DNA of 64,000 nucleotides, taken from NCBI RefSeq assembly GCF_900142885.1, contig NZ_FRCL01000014.1, positions 25,574 through 89,573 on the forward strand, written 5' to 3'. Made by a program: the position numbers and the translations under genes. The stretch comes from Flavobacterium xinjiangense (GTDB lineage Bacteria > Bacteroidota > Bacteroidia > Flavobacteriales > Flavobacteriaceae). Within the stretch, counting starts at the first letter, position 1. Every line of letters begins with the position of its first letter. The notes below the pieces were generated by a model. That model was given only the letters and a program-made list of their open reading frames with translations. It made no database searches and was not told the origin of the DNA. Below, one piece after another: positions 62,013 to 64,000 of the stretch.

Positions 62013-63527
62013 TTAGTTAATGACTCTAAATTGCTTTATTTCTTCCAAAGGCTCAATGGTAATAAAATCTTTCCATATCGTAGGATCATAGCGTTTAAGA
62101 TTTACATATTTAAACTCTTCCTCTTTAAATTTATCGTAAGAATCTTGAGTGATTTCTGATTTTGAAAGATTTAAAAATTCCGTCTTATTAATGACATTTC
62201 CTTCAATTTTAATGTCAAAGGCAGCCACATCTTTTTCTCCGTGGGTCAACTCTATTAGTTTAAGAGGACGGTCTATATATAAATATCGACCTGTTTCCAT
62301 CGAAAAATATTGTAAAAAATAGCTGCTATTGTTTGGATTTTTCTTGTAGATAATAGTTCCTTTTCCTGCGTTTTCTGACATTTTGATTCCCAATATAAAT
62401 TTCATATTGACTCCACTGACTGTTTCTCCTTCTACTAAATCATAATCACATCGCAGAACAGCATAATCCGTCATCGAAACATATAGTTTTCCAATGTATT
62501 TTGCTGAACTTTTTCTGGGACTGAACTTCAATACATAAACAAATTCATCTTCGTTGTAATACATTTTACCATCATAAGCATAATTATAAAGCTCAGGTTT
62601 ATTTATAAAATTGAGTTTGTCACTTTCTATGAAGTTACTCTGATCTATAATTAAGGTAAGGTTTGATTTTGTACTTGATAATTTATTTTTTTTAATTTTA
62701 TTTTTCTTCTCATTGAAACTTTTTCTCAATGAAATAGTATCGTGAGAACCAATAAGGCCACTTTTAAATCTGTAATATTTAGTTGTATCTAGATGTTTGA
62801 GAAAAATATTTTCGGCCATTTGTTTCATATCCTGAAGAGCTACTGATTGATCTCCATTCTTAAGGATTGTCGCTTTTACTACTTCAAGCTTGGGTATAAC
62901 AATGGATTTGCTGTTCTGCTTTAAAGTACCAATATAGTAATTGCATAACAAATCTTTAAATTCAATCGGTGGGTGCAAGCGCAGATTGGAGGAAAATGTA
63001 TTTAGATCTGTGTTCATTATTTTAAGTTCCTGTTTTGTAAATCCTGTTGATTTTGTAATTTTTACATCATATAAAGATGGCCTTAAGGAATTAGTCTCTC
63101 GGTAAAAAATTAAATCTTTTGTTGGTACCCCACTACTTTTGTAATTAATTTGCAGATTATTTTTTACTTTGGACATGATTGTGTAAGGATCAGGCTTTTC
63201 ATTAGAAATATACACGGTCTCTAATTCAAATGCTATTGGTTCCAAACGAATAATATAGTTCTGCGCTTTCAATTCGCCTATAGTAATTTTGCGCTCCAAG
63301 TAACCAAGATGTGAAATGGTAAGAAGAGATTCATCGCTTTTAATACTTTCCGATATTGAGAAATATCCTTCAGCATTAGAAATAAAGGCTAATTTTTCGT
63401 TAGTAGTTATATTTGCATAGGCAATACTTTCACCACTTTTGGAATCCGTAATATGTACGATAGGGTTCTGCGCAAATCCTATCTGGCAGCCTAATAGAGT
63501 GAGTAAATAAAACAAGGTTCGTATCAT
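62013..63527 (-). CDS. Carboxypeptidase-regulatory-like domain protein
   Basis: A 504-residue exported protein: signal peptide (MIRTLFYLLTLLGCQIGFAQ), then a CarboxypepD_reg-like beta-sandwich (IVHITDSKSGESIAYANITT, LTISHLGYLERKITI) over residues 22-105. A long domain follows with Bacteroidota-typical motifs (YTIMSKVKNNLQINYKSSG, KYIGKLYVSMTDYAVLRCDY). Its role is unknown, possibly in envelope assembly or substrate binding. It lies 84 bases downstream of a DUF4249 gene, a common neighbourhood around TonB-dependent systems. Confidence 0.88.
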   Translation of the reverse strand: MIRTLFYLLTLLGCQIGFAQNPIVHITDSKSGESIAYANITTNEKLAFISNAEGYFSISESIKSDESLLTISHLGYLERKITIGELKAQNYIIRLEPIAFELETVYISNEKPDPYTIMSKVKNNLQINYKSSGVPTKDLIFYRETNSLRPSLYDVKITKSTGFTKQELKIMNTDLNTFSSNLRLHPPIEFKDLLCNYYIGTLKQNSKSIVIPKLEVVKATILKNGDQSVALQDMKQMAENIFLKHLDTTKYYRFKSGLIGSHDTISLRKSFNEKKNKIKKNKLSSTKSNLTLIIDQSNFIESDKLNFINKPELYNYAYDGKMYYNEDEFVYVLKFSPRKSSAKYIGKLYVSMTDYAVLRCDYDLVEGETVSGVNMKFILGIKMSENAGKGTIIYKKNPNNSSYFLQYFSMETGRYLYIDRPLKLIELTHGEKDVAAFDIKIEGNVINKTEFLNLSKSEITQDSYDKFKEEEFKYVNLKRYDPTIWKDFITIEPLEEIKQFRVIN

Positions 63528-63611
63528 AGTATATATTTAGATATAGCGGCTAATAATTGTAATATCAATTACTTTGTTGATTATTACTACTTAATAATTA
63601 TATATATTAGT

Positions 63612-64000
63612 TTATTGGATTGTATAATTTTTCACATCGACTTCACTCAATCTGAAATATCCTAAAGGATAATTATCAAAATTCGATTGATTTTTTATAT
63701 TTCCCTTCACATTTGCAGGTGGAGACTGAAAGGGTCCGCCGCTTGAAGTTCCCGAAACACTTAATAGTTTACTCATGTAATTAAAATACGTTTTTGATAT
63801 TCCATAGTGGCTGATTTCAACTTGCTCGCCCGCTTTAGCATCTTCCTCCAGAACAAGACTAAAAAAGGTATTTCCCTGAAACAACAAATCATCATCTAAA
63901 GAATATTCTGGCTTTAAGTTTTTGGTGAATTTGTATTTGTAGAGATAGTAATTATCTTGAACAGCAGGATCATTGAAAAAAGTTTTTATTTTTAAAAAGT
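63612..64000 (-). CDS. DUF4249 protein, C-terminal part
   Basis: The frame is open from the stop at 63612 to the window edge (about 128 residues), so only the C-terminal part is present. FFNDPAVQDNYYLYKYKFTK, SSGGPFQSPPANVKGNIKNQ and NYPLGYFRLSEVD are typical of DUF4249 lipoproteins, which sit next to TonB-dependent receptors in Bacteroidota. The rest of the gene and probably a receptor gene lie beyond the window. Confidence 0.85.
   Translation of the reverse strand, partial: FLKIKTFFNDPAVQDNYYLYKYKFTKNLKPEYSLDDDLLFQGNTFFSLVLEEDAKAGEQVEISHYGISKTYFNYMSKLLSVSGTSSGGPFQSPPANVKGNIKNQSNFDNYPLGYFRLSEVDVKNYTIQ

Overview
This window is AT-rich DNA from a member of the Bacteroidota, most likely a Flavobacterium-like Flavobacteriaceae. 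The evidence is a Bacteroidota mobABC mobilization set, remains of a T9SS-type adhesin, a 'grasp-with-spasm' peptide system, DUF3667, DUF4249 and DUF932 proteins, and genes that mostly lack Shine-Dalgarno sequences. The assignment rests on protein families only. No rRNA, tRNA or CRISPR array was seen.

Layout. 0-5 kb: a mobilization module (MobA accessory protein, MobB relaxase, MobC/VirD4-type ATPase) preceded by strong hairpins that could be an oriT. 4.8-8 kb: a decayed T9SS-type adhesin and a 51-base relic of a DnaE gene. 8-16 kb: a ribosomally made peptide operon on the minus strand. It has two tiny precursor genes, each followed by its own hairpin, then an ATP-grasp maturase, an overlapping 58-residue protein, a SPASM maturase, a lipoprotein, a C39 peptidase/ABC exporter and an HlyD-type fusion protein. 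16-20.4 kb: two response regulators, a small lipoprotein and a TPR histidine kinase, possibly the regulators of the peptide system. 20.8-29.2 kb: a defence-like island with four unrecognised genes (one with a P-loop), then a nucleotide-hydrolase-like/TPR protein, three TIR-type proteins, a SLATT membrane protein (frameshifted at a run of nine A) and another membrane protein, followed by a PLD-family protein. 29.2-30.6 kb: an IS256-family element with a nonsense-mutated transposase. 30.8-37.3 kb: a LexA/CI-like repressor, a Y-family polymerase, a DnaE polymerase and an exonuclease/GIY-YIG protein, which together look like a damage-inducible mutagenesis cassette. 37.5-39.2 kb: a second copy of the peptide-operon lipoprotein that still carries the last codons of a SPASM maturase gene.

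39.7-64 kb: a DUF932 gene, then a long run of mostly minus-strand accessory genes (SRPBCC, Crp/Fnr, PhzF, ABC transporter, beta-lactamase-like, GNAT, M50-like protease, cyclase, alpha/beta hydrolase, CYTH, DUF5694, CAAX protease, MepB, DUF4386). Several are separated by roughly 60-160 bp imperfect palindromes. The outer ends of neighbouring palindromes are complementary across the gene between them, which is how integron attC sites and gene cassettes are organised. An IS91-like element with its own tyrosine recombinase sits between two of these sites. The window ends in ordinary envelope genes (beta-barrel, carboxypeptidase-regulatory-domain protein, DUF4249).

The points most worth following are the integron-like cassette array without a visible IntI, the TPR/TIR/SLATT island with its homopolymer frameshift, and the peptide operon with an unrecorded small overlapping gene and a SPASM maturase that lacks a visible radical-SAM cysteine motif.
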